Part shown: one piece after another, positions 36,786 through 47,153 of the stretch
Layout of the letters: every line of letters begins with the position of its first letter
Position numbering within the stretch: position 1 is the first letter of the stretch
Origin: Chryseobacterium indologenes
Lineage (GTDB): Bacteria > Bacteroidota > Bacteroidia > Flavobacteriales > Weeksellaceae
Direction of reading: 5' to 3'
NCBI GenBank assembly: GCA_016025055.1
Contig: CP065590.1
Coordinates: forward strand, 3,906,001 to 3,970,000
Length of the DNA stretch: 64,000 nucleotides
Position numbers and translations under genes: made by a program
The notes under the pieces: model-generated
The model's input: the letters and a program-made list of their open reading frames with translations, nothing else
Databases searched by the model: none
Told to the model about the DNA's origin: nothing

Positions 36786-39381
36786 AAAGGATACCCGAAG
36801 GCAATATTAAGTGTTGGTTTGAAAGGCTGAATGTTTTTGATTCTCCAACGATCTCCTTCAGCTTTGTTAGGATCATAGATTTTATAGGCAAAATCTAATC
36901 TTAACGTAATATAAGCTACGTTTACCCTTAATCCAAATCCACTTCCGATACCCATTTGTCCCAGGAATTTATTGAATTTAAAGACATCGTTATGTGCATC
37001 ATTGTGATCACGAAGACTCCATGTATTTCCGATATCGGTAAACAACGCCCCTTCATACATACTGGTAAAAGGAATTCTGTATTCAATATTGGTGGTGAGC
37101 TTAATATCGTTGGTCATATAAGTACGCACTCTTTCGTCCACCTGAGAATCTGCAGGACCTAATCCCCCAAAGGCAACCCAGGCTCTGATATCGTTTGATC
37201 CACCATTGAAATAGGATTTGATAATAGGCATATCATCAGAATTCCCATAAGGAATACCTACACCGACAAACTGTCGCAGAACCAATGTCTGGTTACCATT
37301 GAATTTGAAATATTTTCTGGTATCAATATCAAATTTTACATATTGTGCATAAGGGATTCCGAAGATTGTTTTTTGAGGACCCATAACAACTCCGCCGTCA
37401 TTACTTCTTTTATTGAAAAGGCTTAGGATATTACCTGCCAGCTCAACTTTTCCATTGAAGTAAAAGGCATTGGGATATTCTTTTTTACCAATCTCATTGT
37501 ATACAAAGTTGTAGATCATGGATGAAATAAGCACATCCTGAGTTTGCCTTTCTTTGTTAATAAGACTCCCTCTGAAAGTTGACAAAAGGTCAAGCCCCTG
37601 CTGACCAAGAGTGGCACGATACGTGTCATCGGTAATGATTCGCTCGGATAACTGATCCATCGACACCGCCCCAGATTCATAAGCTGTTTTGGCTGCGGGA
37701 TCATAAGCAAAATAACTGTTAAACGCTTCATCTCTTACCAACATGTCGTTCCTGAAATAGTCATAGTACGCATTCTTATTCTTCGTCAAACTGATCTGTG
37801 TATTGAATAAGGTCAGCTTATGGTAAACCTGTTCATTTACATTCGCCTGGTAGTTCAATCCTGTATTAAAGTTTAATCTTCCGAGACCGATGTTATTTTG
37901 TATTGAAGCTCCCAGCAAAATGGATGAAGTGGGTGTATATCTTTTAGGGATAAATTTATAATAATTAAAAGGCAGCAACAGCCGCGGGAAGTTTAAGGAT
38001 GCCTGGGCAGATAGTTCATATGCCAGCGTTCTTTTATCAATATCACCTGTACTCCTGATAGAACCGAATGTCCCGGAAAGACTGGTGGAAAGGTTTTCCG
38101 CACCTCTGAAAACATTACGGGTCGTAAGATCTACAGAAGGAGAGATTCCAAGATTCAGAATCTGGGAATAATTAAGATCCGTTCCTACTTTAAGTTCATA
38201 CTTCGGAAGTGGTTTTAATACATATAAAACATCTACAATACTGTCGTTAGGCGTGGTCATTCCTCCCTGTCTCAAGGAGTCTCTTGCTTTTACGATGCTG
38301 AAATTGTTCATGGTCATAAGATTCCTCTTCGTCACATCCAGTTTCTGCTGATCAAAAAGCTGTTTATTATCTACAATGATAGCTCTCCATAGTGATGATG
38401 ATTTATACTTATCATTCATTTTATGGAATCGTATTCTTCTCAAACTGTCTTTAACAGTATTTTTGGGGTAATCGCTTGCTTCATCTACAATCGCAACGTC
38501 GATATTTCCGAAAGTAGCTTTTTTATAAGGGCGGTCCAGTGAGTCTTTATGAATTTCCAGGGTAACCGGAACCTGTTTTTTACTTTTCAGCGAATCGGCG
38601 ACGAAATATATTTCGTCATTGGAACTGTTGAACCTGTAATACCCTGATTCCCTCATCAGGTCTGTAATTCGGGTCACTTCCTTTTCAAGAGCTGTTTGGT
38701 CAAGGATTTGTCCGGCTCTTACAAGGGTTTTATCAATATGATCATTATAAATTTGTTTTATTCCCTGATCAGGAATATTAAAATAATAATCTTTGATATA
38801 AGTAGGATCGTTGTGTCTGATGATATAATCTACTGTTGCCTTTTTAGAAGCGGAGTCCAGTTTATTGTTAAATTTAACATCACCATCCCAAAACCCTCTG
38901 TAGACGAGTCTTTTTTGATAGATTCCGCACTTTTTTCTGTTCGCCCCTGATCAAGAATAACAGGCGGAGTACCCCAATTGTGTAATAAACGGTCAAAAAG
39001 AAGGCTTTTTCCTACACTGCTTTTCATGTTGTATTTAAGGAACAGAGAATCTCTCAGTTTCTGATTTCTCATTTCCCCGGGATACGTCATATACTCATTA
39101 AGGACCGTATCATATTTAGGATTGGCCATATTGTAGAAAAGCAATCCTAAGGGCATGAAGAGAAGCTGCTTTTTATTAGGCTTCTGTTGTACGTAATCTT
39201 TTAGTTCATCATCAAAAAATTCTCTTTTGTCTTCGAAGTCGAAATTGTTCCTGGTAAGGAGATATTCACCGTTCGGAACTTTTTTTGTTGTACTACAAGC
39301 ATAAAGGAGACCAACAAATGTTGCAAATGAGATAATTTTATAATATTTTTGAGGAGAATTCTTAAAATGCTTACAGCTCAT
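36782..39381 (-). CDS. tamL: TamL, BamA-like translocation and assembly lipoprotein, frame interrupted
   Basis: An outer-membrane protein of about 866 residues. The signal peptide ends in lipobox LLYACSTTK, followed by POTRA-like repeats (VPNGEYLLTRNNF, SVGKSLLFDRLLHNWGTPPV) and a 16-strand BamA/TamA-type barrel with GGSNDIRAWVAFGGLGPADS and the C-terminal aromatic end (LNIAFGYPF). One base is missing in a T6 tract (38911-38916); restoring it joins SIKK to RLVYRGFWDGDVKFNNKLDS. It works with TamB in outer-membrane biogenesis. Its stop overlaps the SanA stop and its start region overlaps the divergent methyltransferase start. Confidence 0.88.
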
Positions 39382-40092
39382 ACAATAAAAGTTTTACAAT
39401 CTTTAGATAAAAAGAAGTTCAGACAAAAATACAATTTGTTTTTGGTTGAAGGTAATAAAATCATTTGTGAACTTTCTAATTCCAATTTTAAAGTTAAAGA
39501 AATATTCTCAACCGATCCGCAAAAATTGGACCGTACAGACATTCCCATCACTCATATCTCTGAAAATGAGTTGAAAAAAATCAGTTTTTTAAAAACCCCA
39601 AAAGATTCTGTTGCAGTATGTCATCTGGCTGATGATGAAAGATTGGAGGATAAAAATATTCAGTTGGTTCTGGATGGTATTCAGGACCCCGGAAATTTAG
39701 GAACTATTATCCGGTTGGCAGATTGGTTTGGGATAGAACAGATCATCTGCAGTGAAGACACTGTGGATTTTTACAATCCGAAGGTAATTCAGGCTACCAT
39801 GGGATCTTTTACCCGGGTAAATGTGGTCTATACAGACCTTGTAGAGTATCTTTCAACAACTCAGAATGTAAATATCGGAACCGATATGGAAGGGGAAAAT
39901 ATCTACACTTTTGAAAAACCTGAGAAGATCAACCTGATTTTAGGAAATGAAGGTAATGGTATGAGGCCGGAGACGGAGACGCTTCTTCAGAAAAGTATCA
40001 GCATTCCGAGATTTGGAAAATCGCAGTCTACAGAAAGTTTAAATGTTTCGATGGCTGCGGGAATTATTTTAGGACAGTTATTTTCAAAATAA
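39367..40092 (+). CDS. TrmH/SpoU-family RNA methyltransferase
   Basis: A 241-residue 2'-O-ribose methyltransferase of the SPOUT class. Motif 1 is VLDGIQDPGNLGTIIRLADW, motif 2 is NLILGNEGNGM and motif 3 is ISIPRFGKSQSTESLNVSMA, forming the knotted SAM site. An N-terminal substrate-binding domain (KKKFRQKYNLFLVEGNK) is present. It probably modifies rRNA or tRNA; the exact site is unknown. The start at MLTAHTIKVL (39367) is preferred to an upstream ATG and still overlaps the tamL 5' end on the other strand by 15 bases. Confidence 0.88.
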   Translation: MLTAHTIKVLQSLDKKKFRQKYNLFLVEGNKIICELSNSNFKVKEIFSTDPQKLDRTDIPITHISENELKKISFLKTPKDSVAVCHLADDERLEDKNIQLVLDGIQDPGNLGTIIRLADWFGIEQIICSEDTVDFYNPKVIQATMGSFTRVNVVYTDLVEYLSTTQNVNIGTDMEGENIYTFEKPEKINLILGNEGNGMRPETETLLQKSISIPRFGKSQSTESLNVSMAAGIILGQLFSK

Positions 40093-40096
40093 ACTT

Positions 40097-40124
40097 CAGA
40101 TTTCAGATATCAGATTTCAGACTT
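40097..40124. repeat. Four tandem 7-bp units (CAGATTT type)
   Basis: CAGATTT, CAGATAT, CAGATTT and CAGACTT follow each other directly after the methyltransferase gene. A short degenerate microsatellite; no function seen. Confidence 0.6.
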
Positions 40125-40197
40125 TTAACAGGTTGGGGAAAAATTAATTACTCAACCGATACATCCGGAATCTGATGTCTGACATCTATATAAATTG

Positions 40198-40698
40198 TTA
40201 TATCAATTGTTCCATACTGGATACACTTTTATTTTTCTGATACACTTCCATTTTCTTACGGACATATTTCAAGGCAATAGGAGCGAGGTATATTAAAGCT
40301 ACCCCTATCAGTTTTTTCTTCCAGTTAGAGCTTTTCATATTCTTTTTGGCGTAGTTTCCTACCAGGGCAGTAACACCGAGTTTAACCAGGCTGTCTGTGA
40401 TATTTCCTCCTTTGAAGGCAGAGCTGGCAATTCCTACTGCTGTATTTTTACTGATCAGCAGATCTTTTACTTCCGAGGTAAGCTGTTTTGCAATGACATC
40501 TTTTCTTAAAACTACTTTTTCATCACCGTCTTCATCCACTTTTTCCTGAAGATACTGATCACTTAAACCATTGGTAAAAGCACTCAGACTCTCTTTGGTA
40601 TTTTTAAAAGTAAGAAGATTCTCCAGATCACTTATTTCACCCTGAAGCAGTTTTTTCTTTCTTCTTAATTCTTCAATGCTTTCATATTTTCTGCCCAT
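40198..40698 (-). CDS. Hypothetical protein, last gene of YtxH/holin-like set
   Basis: A 166-residue protein with an N-terminal coiled coil (SIEELRRKKKLLQGEISDLE), a charged middle part and a short hydrophobic C-terminal segment (KLIGVALIYLAPIALKYVRK). It resembles hypothetical proteins found beside holin-like and YtxH genes in flavobacteria. It follows the holin-like gene by 3 bases. The function may concern envelope stress but this is only inferred from neighbours. Confidence 0.75.
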   Translation of the reverse strand: MGRKYESIEELRRKKKLLQGEISDLENLLTFKNTKESLSAFTNGLSDQYLQEKVDEDGDEKVVLRKDVIAKQLTSEVKDLLISKNTAVGIASSAFKGGNITDSLVKLGVTALVGNYAKKNMKSSNWKKKLIGVALIYLAPIALKYVRKKMEVYQKNKSVSSMEQLI

Positions 40699-40701
40699 AG
40701 C

Positions 40702-41010
40702 TTAATGATTTAAAAATTTAATAACCTGATCTGCAACAGTATTGACGATTTTATTTTTGAAAGCAATAACGAAAGCCATTACCAACGCATAAAATGCAGC
40801 AACAATTAAGAATCCGTAGGAATAATTATCCAACGCCTTACCGATAAGGAAAGCGACTCCAAAATTGAAAAGGATAATAAAAAAAGCAAAAGCAACAAGC
40901 AGTACTACAAAGTAGGTAATGAGCCCTGCCGAAAGAGAAGATTTTTCAGTAGCTTCAATTTTCAGAAGATCTATTCTCTTCGAGGCGTATTCTTTAATAG
41001 TTTCTATCAT
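40702..41010 (-). CDS. Phage holin-superfamily III-like membrane protein
   Basis: A 102-residue protein with an amphipathic N-terminus (IETIKEYASKRIDLLKIEAT) and two membrane segments (GLITYFVVLLVAFAFFIILF and FLIVAAFYALVMAFVIAF). This is the Phage_holin_3_6-like layout that is common in chromosomal operons with YtxH proteins and is not evidence of a prophage. It is translationally close to the downstream hypothetical gene. Confidence 0.8.
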   Translation of the reverse strand: MIETIKEYASKRIDLLKIEATEKSSLSAGLITYFVVLLVAFAFFIILFNFGVAFLIGKALDNYSYGFLIVAAFYALVMAFVIAFKNKIVNTVADQVIKFLNH

Positions 41011-41021
41011 TGTTTTTTTTT

Positions 41022-41060
41022 AAAGTTACAAAAAAAGGAACTTTTATGCAAAAGTTCCTT
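41022..41060 (-). terminator. Terminator after ytxH-like gene
   Basis: AAGGAACTTTT-atgc-AAAAGTTCCTT (plus strand) gives an 11-bp stem; the minus strand ends in a run of seven T. It lies between the YtxH and holin-like genes, so partial read-through may set their ratio. Confidence 0.8.
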
Positions 41061-41090
41061 CTTGTAATTTACTTAAAGAAGATAAATTAC

Positions 41091-41441
41091 TTATTTTTTT
41101 AGATCGTTAAGTTCAGCCTCTACATCCTTTACTACATCAGCTGTTTTAGAAACAATCTGATCTTTGTACTTGTCGTATCCGTCTTTCACAGTATGTGCTA
41201 CGTTATTCGCTGTTTCTTTGAAAGTAGAAGAAATATTGCCATACTGGTCTTTTACCTTTTCAGAAACCTCTCCATACTTATTTTTAGCCTGATCTTTTAA
41301 ATCGTTTGTTTTATTTTTGATTTTTTTTCTGGTTTCTTTTCCTTCTTCAGGTGCATATAAAATTCCTAAGATTACACCTGCTGCAGCACCTGCAAGAAGT
41401 CCTGCCAATATACCTGCTGTATTTTTTCCTTTTCTAGACAT
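41091..41441 (-). CDS. YtxH-domain protein
   Basis: A 116-residue protein with a glycine/alanine-rich membrane segment (AGILAGLLAGAAAGVILGIL) followed by APEEGKETRKKI, the YtxH signature, and then a long lysine-rich helical tail resembling LEA/apolipoprotein-like repeats (KDQAKNKYGEVSEKVKDQYG). The family is induced by general stress in other bacteria. It is the first gene of a minus-strand set with the holin-like gene. Confidence 0.9.
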   Translation of the reverse strand: MSRKGKNTAGILAGLLAGAAAGVILGILYAPEEGKETRKKIKNKTNDLKDQAKNKYGEVSEKVKDQYGNISSTFKETANNVAHTVKDGYDKYKDQIVSKTADVVKDVEAELNDLKK

Positions 41442-41535
41442 TTTAAGTTTTTTAAAATTAATAATAGATTAGTTTTTTCAGTAATAAAACTTACAATTTG
41501 TATACCAAAGGAGGCTTTATGCCTATTAAAAATTG

Positions 41536-42210
41536 TTAAATCTTTTGAATGTGGGATAGAATAAGTTCTATAGTTTCTTCCTTTGTCAATTCAGAATTAT
41601 CAACAACTATAGCGTCCTCTGCCTGCTTTAAAGGGGCGATTTCACGCTCACTGTCTATCTTATCCCTGTCGATAAGGTTTTGTTTCACCTGCTCTCTGAC
41701 AGCCTCAATCCCCAGGCTTTTAAGTTCAAGAAACCTTCTGTTTGTTCTTTCATCAATACTGGCAGTAAGGAAAAATTTATAGTCCGCATTTGGCAGAACT
41801 ACTGTCCCTATGTCACGTCCATCCATAATGACACCTCCTTTTTCTGCCAAAGAACGCTGAGATTGTAATAAAAAACCTCTGACTTCTTTTTGTTTGGCGA
41901 CAAGGCTTACATTTTCGGATACCAGATTGGTACGGATTTCCTTAGAAATATCTTCGTTGTTAAGATAAAGAACGAGTGTTCCTTCACTGTTTTTAAACTC
42001 AAGATTGATGTTGCTGAAAGAAGAAAATAGTTGGTCAAGATCGATCTGACCATTGTCATTCAGGCAGTGTTGCAATGCATACCAGGTAACTCCTCTGTAA
42101 AGTGCTCCCGTGTCCATATGAATAAGTCCCAGCTTATCGGCAATGATTTTGGAGATAGAACTTTTTCCGGTAGACGAGTACCCATCGATAGCAATTACTG
42201 GTTTTTTCAT
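41536..42210 (-). CDS. cmk: Cytidylate kinase
   Basis: A 224-residue enzyme that phosphorylates CMP and dCMP. The P-loop is IAIDGYSSTGKSSISKIIAD; the substrate region is HMDTGALYRGVTW and the conserved motif VIMDGRDIGTVVLPNADYKF follows. Length and motifs are normal. It follows porQ by 83 bases on the same strand, the usual porQ-cmk neighbourhood in flavobacteria. Confidence 0.95.
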   Translation of the reverse strand: MKKPVIAIDGYSSTGKSSISKIIADKLGLIHMDTGALYRGVTWYALQHCLNDNGQIDLDQLFSSFSNINLEFKNSEGTLVLYLNNEDISKEIRTNLVSENVSLVAKQKEVRGFLLQSQRSLAEKGGVIMDGRDIGTVVLPNADYKFFLTASIDERTNRRFLELKSLGIEAVREQVKQNLIDRDKIDSEREIAPLKQAEDAIVVDNSELTKEETIELILSHIQKI

Positions 42211-42293
42211 ACTGCAAATTTCAAGATTTTTTTTAAAAAATCAAGAGAAGGCAAGAAATTTATTACTTATTCTAAGATTTTCAGAGAGATAAA

Positions 42294-43286
42294 TTATTCT
42301 CCAGCATGGCTTGAAAGGTCCATGGAAACTCCTATCTGATTGACATTGGATGAGTTGTGATATCTCACATGAGCATAATCGATCCGGAACCTCGAAACTT
42401 TAATTCCAAATCCTGCCGAAAGCCCTGAAAAGTTTCTCTGATCCGCCACAGCAAGCTCATTTCCTCTTTTTACATTGTATCCGAGTCTGATATTGAAGCT
42501 TTTTTCCGGGAATAACTCTGCCCCTAAAGAGAAGTGGTCGGCAATCTTTCTGCCGGCATTCACTTTCTGACCTTCAACATTATATTCGGAAGAAATGTCG
42601 AACTTCTGGAGATCATGGGCTGTAACAGTAATAGCTAAAGGGAAATTTTTTAAAGTTTTGGTATATCCAAGATCAATTCTGAATGGAAGATTTTCGCGCA
42701 CTCCATTGAATGATTTTAACTGGAATCCGAAATTTCTCAGAACAAGGGAAAGAACTTCTTTGTTTTTTTTGTTGTGATAGGTAACCCCTGCAGTTCCTGA
42801 GATGGCAGAAGAAGTATAATTATCAATTTTTGAAGTCACAAAATTAAGACCCCCACCGATCGTCCAGTCTTCTTCAAACTGGTAGGCATATCCTGCACCG
42901 ATGGCAACATCTGAAGCTTTGAAGTCTCCATTCTGAAATCCGCTTTCATCTGTTCTCGGAATACTTCCGTAACTCATATAACGGGCATTGATGGTAGCCA
43001 TGTGACCATTTTCAAAGTCTTTGGCATAGGCAATGGTACCGTATTTTGAATCAGCAAGGTATGCCGTGGCGTTTACAGAAAGCTGTTTATCAGAGTCTTT
43101 GTTTAAAAGGGACGGGTTTGCAATAGCAAAGGAAACATCAGAATCTCTTACAGAAATCGCATCTCCTCCAAGGGCTGCTTGTCTTGCAGAAACAGGTACA
43201 TTTAAGAACGGATAAACATTTGTTCCTGTTTGCGCATAAGAAACAATTCCAGATAGAAATAATGAAAAAATGATAATTTTCTTCAA
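42294..43286 (-). CDS. porQ: Type IX secretion system protein PorQ
   Basis: A 330-residue outer-membrane beta-barrel protein. It has signal peptide MKKIIIFSLFLSGIVSYAQ and the family pattern FLNVPVSARQAALGGDAISV and SFAIANPSLL near the N-terminus, typical of PorQ/PorV FadL-like barrels of type IX secretion. Its place next to cmk supports PorQ over PorV. T9SS exports adhesins and enzymes, and the large surface protein at 53679 may be a substrate. Confidence 0.9.
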   Translation of the reverse strand: MKKIIIFSLFLSGIVSYAQTGTNVYPFLNVPVSARQAALGGDAISVRDSDVSFAIANPSLLNKDSDKQLSVNATAYLADSKYGTIAYAKDFENGHMATINARYMSYGSIPRTDESGFQNGDFKASDVAIGAGYAYQFEEDWTIGGGLNFVTSKIDNYTSSAISGTAGVTYHNKKNKEVLSLVLRNFGFQLKSFNGVRENLPFRIDLGYTKTLKNFPLAITVTAHDLQKFDISSEYNVEGQKVNAGRKIADHFSLGAELFPEKSFNIRLGYNVKRGNELAVADQRNFSGLSAGFGIKVSRFRIDYAHVRYHNSSNVNQIGVSMDLSSHAGE

Positions 43287-43304
43287 TTCAGTTTATAATT
43301 AATG

Positions 43305-43333
43305 CAAAAATAATCCTTTTTCGTACTTTTCAA
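43305..43333 (-). promoter_or_regulatory. Promoter of porQ
   Basis: On the minus strand TTG (43333-43331), an 18-base spacer and TATTTTTG (43312-43305) precede the porQ start at 43286 by about 20 bases. Confidence 0.6.
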
Positions 43334-43391
43334 AATATTTCTGACATTATTTCTAATTAAATATTTTTCTTCTATCAATATCTTTAATGAT

Positions 43392-43399
43392 TATATTTG
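43392..43399 (+). promoter_or_regulatory. -7 box (TATATTTG) before pyrH
   Basis: An exact TAnnTTTG match 54 bases upstream of the pyrH start. No clear TTG at -33. Confidence 0.45.
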
Positions 43400-43450
43400 C
43401 AAAATCAAATTCTGGGGAAACCCATCCTAATAAAAAGTTACTAAAAATAA

Positions 43451-44161
<711 letters not shown>

Positions 44162-44232
44162 ATAATAGATGATGAGATCTGGAATAGTACATCGGTACTG
44201 TCTTCAGAATGTCATTCTTTTAATTATATAAA

Positions 44233-44268
44233 TTAGGCAATGCTTTTCAAGCATTGCCTAATTTTTTT
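44233..44268 (+). terminator. Terminator of pyrH
   Basis: TTAGGCAATGCTT (44233-44245) pairs perfectly with AAGCATTGCCTAA (44249-44261), followed by seven T. Confidence 0.9.
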
Positions 44269-44423
44269 GCCGCAACCTTACAATGGCTACGTGATTATCA
44301 ATATGTAGAATAAACTGTTTCATTAAACGAAATTATACAATACACCACTACCGATTTTTACTGCTATTCTTTCATTTACTCTTATTCAGTGTGGGCATAT
44401 AATTTTTAATAAACTGGATCCCC

Positions 44424-44678
44424 CTATATTTGTAACTGTAAATTAGCATTGTCGGGATCGGCTGCCAGACTCAACCCGGACAGAATTTTATGCCCTAAAT
44501 AAAATAACAAATGAACTGAGTCTTTTGGGATGCGAACCTGCAGGTTGTAAGAATTAATCATTTCATATTTCCACTTATATAATGCGCAATGATTCATCAT
44601 TTCTTGTAAATCTCTATTTAAAAGCGCAAGTGTTACAGTAACTTCATTATCGTATAATTCTTCGTGAATTGGTTCCAT
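44424..44678 (-). CDS. Small hypothetical protein (84 aa)
   Basis: An 84-residue soluble protein beginning MEPIHEELYDNEVTVTLALL and containing NHCALYKWKYEMINSYNLQV and HLLFYLGHKILSGLSLA. Codon use and composition look genuine, and it occupies an otherwise empty gap between pyrH and frr on the opposite strand. I do not recognise a family, membrane segment or motif. Confidence 0.6.
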   Translation of the reverse strand: MEPIHEELYDNEVTVTLALLNRDLQEMMNHCALYKWKYEMINSYNLQVRIPKDSVHLLFYLGHKILSGLSLAADPDNANLQLQI

Positions 44679-45217
44679 TGCTAGTTTTAAAATGTTTTTT
44701 ATGCATTATCAAGCAATATGCCACAGTAGGGGCTAAATGGTTGATGTGGTATTATTTTTTTGAAGAAATTTTTATTTTATAAATACGTACCACAAAAAGA
44801 GTGATTTCCTTAAACAGTGACCTTGTTGGCATATGCATTGCTAATGTTAATGCAGGTTTTTAAGAGAAACTTTATTTAACACCACATCACTTTTATATAT
44901 TTCATTTATCACTTTCCTCCTTCGGGAGGTTTTTTATTTATATTTACTGCTCTCTGATAAGAAATGAAAAGGAAAAGACACATAACAACCGATAATAAGC
45001 CGTGGGCAACCTTTCCGGGTTCCTGTAGAGTATAAATGAGTGAGAAGTTAAAAATTGGGAAAGCCGATGTACTGAAATATCGAAAACAATTATTATTTTT
45101 GCACCACTGAATAGTAAAAATAGTGGAAAGGACTTAAAAAACAAAGGTTTTGAATAGTTAGCTATTTGATTGTCAGTATGTATTAAAATGTGTAATTTAT
45201 CAAACTATCAAATAATA
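44679..45217. other. Intergenic region with an orphan terminator
   Basis: About 540 bases before frr. GCAAT and ATGCC near 44714-44723 can pair with GGCAT and ATTGC near 44828-44842, and CCACA / TGTGG forms a small hairpin. With the terminator at 44916-44936 this could be a plus-strand small RNA, but no promoter match is seen. The stretch 44940-45217 shows only a -7-like TATTTTTG at 45094-45101. Confidence 0.35.
44916..44936 (+). terminator. Orphan terminator upstream of frr
   Basis: CCTCC-ttcg-GGAGG followed by TTTTTTATT is a textbook intrinsic terminator with a stable UUCG tetraloop. No plus-strand gene lies between it and the pyrH terminator. Confidence 0.85.
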
Positions 45218-45772
45218 ATGGAAGAATTAGATCTTATATTAGAATCTGTAAAGCAGGACATGGACGCAGCTGTAAAGCACCTGGATCATGCATTTCAAAG
45301 AATTAGAGCGGGACGTGCTTCTACCTCTATGGTTCAGGATGTAATGGTGGAATATTATGGAGCTATGACTCCTCTTAACCAGGTTGCGAACGTTTCTATT
45401 CCAGATGCAATGACTATTTCTATTCAACCTTGGGACAGAACAGCAATCAATGCAATTGAAAAAGCAATCATCAATTCAAATTTAGGCTTTGCGCCTTCTA
45501 ATAACGGGGAAAATATCATTCTTAATGTTCCGCCTTTAACAGAAGACCGAAGAAGAGAATTGGCGAAACAGGCTAAAGTAGAGGCAGAGCAAACAAAAGT
45601 AACAGTAAGAAACGCGAGACAGGACGGTTTGAAAGAGCTTAAAAAGCTAGACGGAGTTTCTGAAGATGTTGTAAAAGGTGTGGAAGAAGAAATTCAGACA
45701 TATACCGATAAATATGTAAAGCTTTGCGATGAGCATCTTAAGACAAAAGAAGCTGAAATTATGAAGGTATAA
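45218..45772 (+). CDS. frr: Ribosome recycling factor
   Basis: A 184-residue protein that splits post-termination ribosomes with EF-G. Motifs are HLDHAFQRIRAGRASTSMVQ, YYGAMTPLNQVANVSIPDA, and ENIILNVPPLTEDRRRELAK. The start at MEELDLILESVKQDM (45218) matches family length; an upstream in-frame GTG adds 16 unlikely residues. Confidence 0.96.
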   Translation: MEELDLILESVKQDMDAAVKHLDHAFQRIRAGRASTSMVQDVMVEYYGAMTPLNQVANVSIPDAMTISIQPWDRTAINAIEKAIINSNLGFAPSNNGENIILNVPPLTEDRRRELAKQAKVEAEQTKVTVRNARQDGLKELKKLDGVSEDVVKGVEEEIQTYTDKYVKLCDEHLKTKEAEIMKV

Positions 45773-45800
45773 TTTTTCAGTTTTTTGAAAATATATCACG

Positions 45801-45830
45801 AGAGGTTTCCCAAAAGGAAGCCTCTTTTTT
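45801..45830 (+). terminator. Terminator of frr
   Basis: AGAGGtTTCC and GGAAgCCTCT form the stem with a 5-base loop, followed by a T6 run. Confidence 0.85.
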
Positions 45831-45995
45831 ATTCCCATCTTTAGGCAAAACGAAAGTTGTTATGTGAATCATTTTATTTTTTCGCATAATGGCCCGAACG
45901 ATTATAATATATTGACAAGTATTGACGTTAATTCATTATATTTATAAAATTATTCCTGCAAAACCTTATTAAAACAGGAAGTTAAACATTAAAGG

Positions 45996-47054
45996 ATGAC
46001 AAAAATTATTGGTGTGGGGAACTACATTCCATCTGAAACGATCACAAACCTGTTTTTTGATAAACATATTTTTCTAAATGAAAGAGGAATATTATTAAAA
46101 GAAAACAATGCGTCTATAACAGAGAAATTAAAAAAGATCACCGGTATTGAAGAGAGAAGATATGCTAACAATACTCAGGTTACTTCAGATTTAGGATTTA
46201 TTGCTGCCCGTGAAGCCATCGAAAATGCAAAGATTGATCCCGAAACATTAGACTATATAATATTTGCCCATAATTTTGGTGATGTCCGTTTCGGAACTGT
46301 TCAATCAGATATGGTTCCAAGCCTTGCAGCACGAGTGAAACATTTACTGGGAATCAGAAATAATTTTTGCGTTGCCTATGACGTTTTGTTCGGATGTCCG
46401 GGTTGGATTGAAGGGGTAATACAGGCCAATGCATTTATTAAAGCGGGAATTGCAAAGCGCTGTCTCGTTATTGGAGCAGAAACGCTTTCGCGTGTTGTGG
46501 ATATTCATGACAGAGACAGCATGATCTATGCTGACGGAGCCGGTGCGGCGATTTTGGATGCTAACCCTGATGATGAATCAGGCATAAAGTCTCATCTGTC
46601 AGCTTCCTATACATTTGCTGAGAAGGATTATCTGTATTTCGGAAAATCATATAATAATGAGAAATGTCCTGATACAAGGTATATTAAGATGGATGGAAGG
46701 AAAATATATGAATTTGCCCTTTCCAATGTTCCTGATGCTATGAAAAAATGTTTTGACAGCAGTGGCTATTCTATTGATCAATTAAATAAGATCATTATCC
46801 ATCAGGCTAATGAAAAAATGGATGAAGCTATCGTTGACAGATTTTACCAACTGTATGGAATGAAAGTTCCTGAAAACATTATGCCTATGGTGATCCATAA
46901 ACTGGGTAATAGCAGCGTGGCAACCATTCCGTCTTTGCTGACGATGATTTTACAGGATGAAATGGAACATCATAAAATCAAAAAGGATGATGTGGTCCTG
47001 TTTGCTTCGGTAGGCGCTGGAATGAATATCAACGCCTTTGTTTATAAGTTTTAG
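45996..47054 (+). CDS. 3-oxoacyl-ACP synthase III-family protein (FabH-like)
   Basis: A 352-residue condensing enzyme. The catalytic Cys is in DVLFGCPGWIEGVIQ (about residue 135), the His in KIIIHQANEKMDEA (about 270) and the Asn in HKLGNSSVATIPSLL (about 308), giving the KAS III Cys-His-Asn triad. IGVGNYIPSETITN is the usual N-terminus. Bacteroidota carry several FabH paralogues; this one could act in fatty-acid initiation or in a secondary product such as flexirubin or aryl polyene, but no such cluster is here. Confidence 0.88.
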   Translation: MTKIIGVGNYIPSETITNLFFDKHIFLNERGILLKENNASITEKLKKITGIEERRYANNTQVTSDLGFIAAREAIENAKIDPETLDYIIFAHNFGDVRFGTVQSDMVPSLAARVKHLLGIRNNFCVAYDVLFGCPGWIEGVIQANAFIKAGIAKRCLVIGAETLSRVVDIHDRDSMIYADGAGAAILDANPDDESGIKSHLSASYTFAEKDYLYFGKSYNNEKCPDTRYIKMDGRKIYEFALSNVPDAMKKCFDSSGYSIDQLNKIIIHQANEKMDEAIVDRFYQLYGMKVPENIMPMVIHKLGNSSVATIPSLLTMILQDEMEHHKIKKDDVVLFASVGAGMNINAFVYKF

Positions 47055-47070
47055 GCTTAAGATTAAAAAT

Positions 47071-47102
47071 AAAAAAGAGATTCACCATTGAATCTCTTTT
47101 TT
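47071..47102. terminator. Terminator of the KAS III gene, bidirectional
   Basis: AAAAAAGAGATTCA-ccat-TGAATCTCTTTTTT is a perfect stem with A and T tracts on both sides, so it can stop transcription in both directions. Confidence 0.9.
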
Positions 47103-47153
47103 ATGATTACCTAAAATATAAGGCTTTTTAATAGGTGTTCGTATGACTGGATT

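Noticed and set aside
40702..41441. Prophage remnant suggested by the holin-like protein
   Set aside because: Holin-like and YtxH genes form a common chromosomal set; no other phage gene is nearby.
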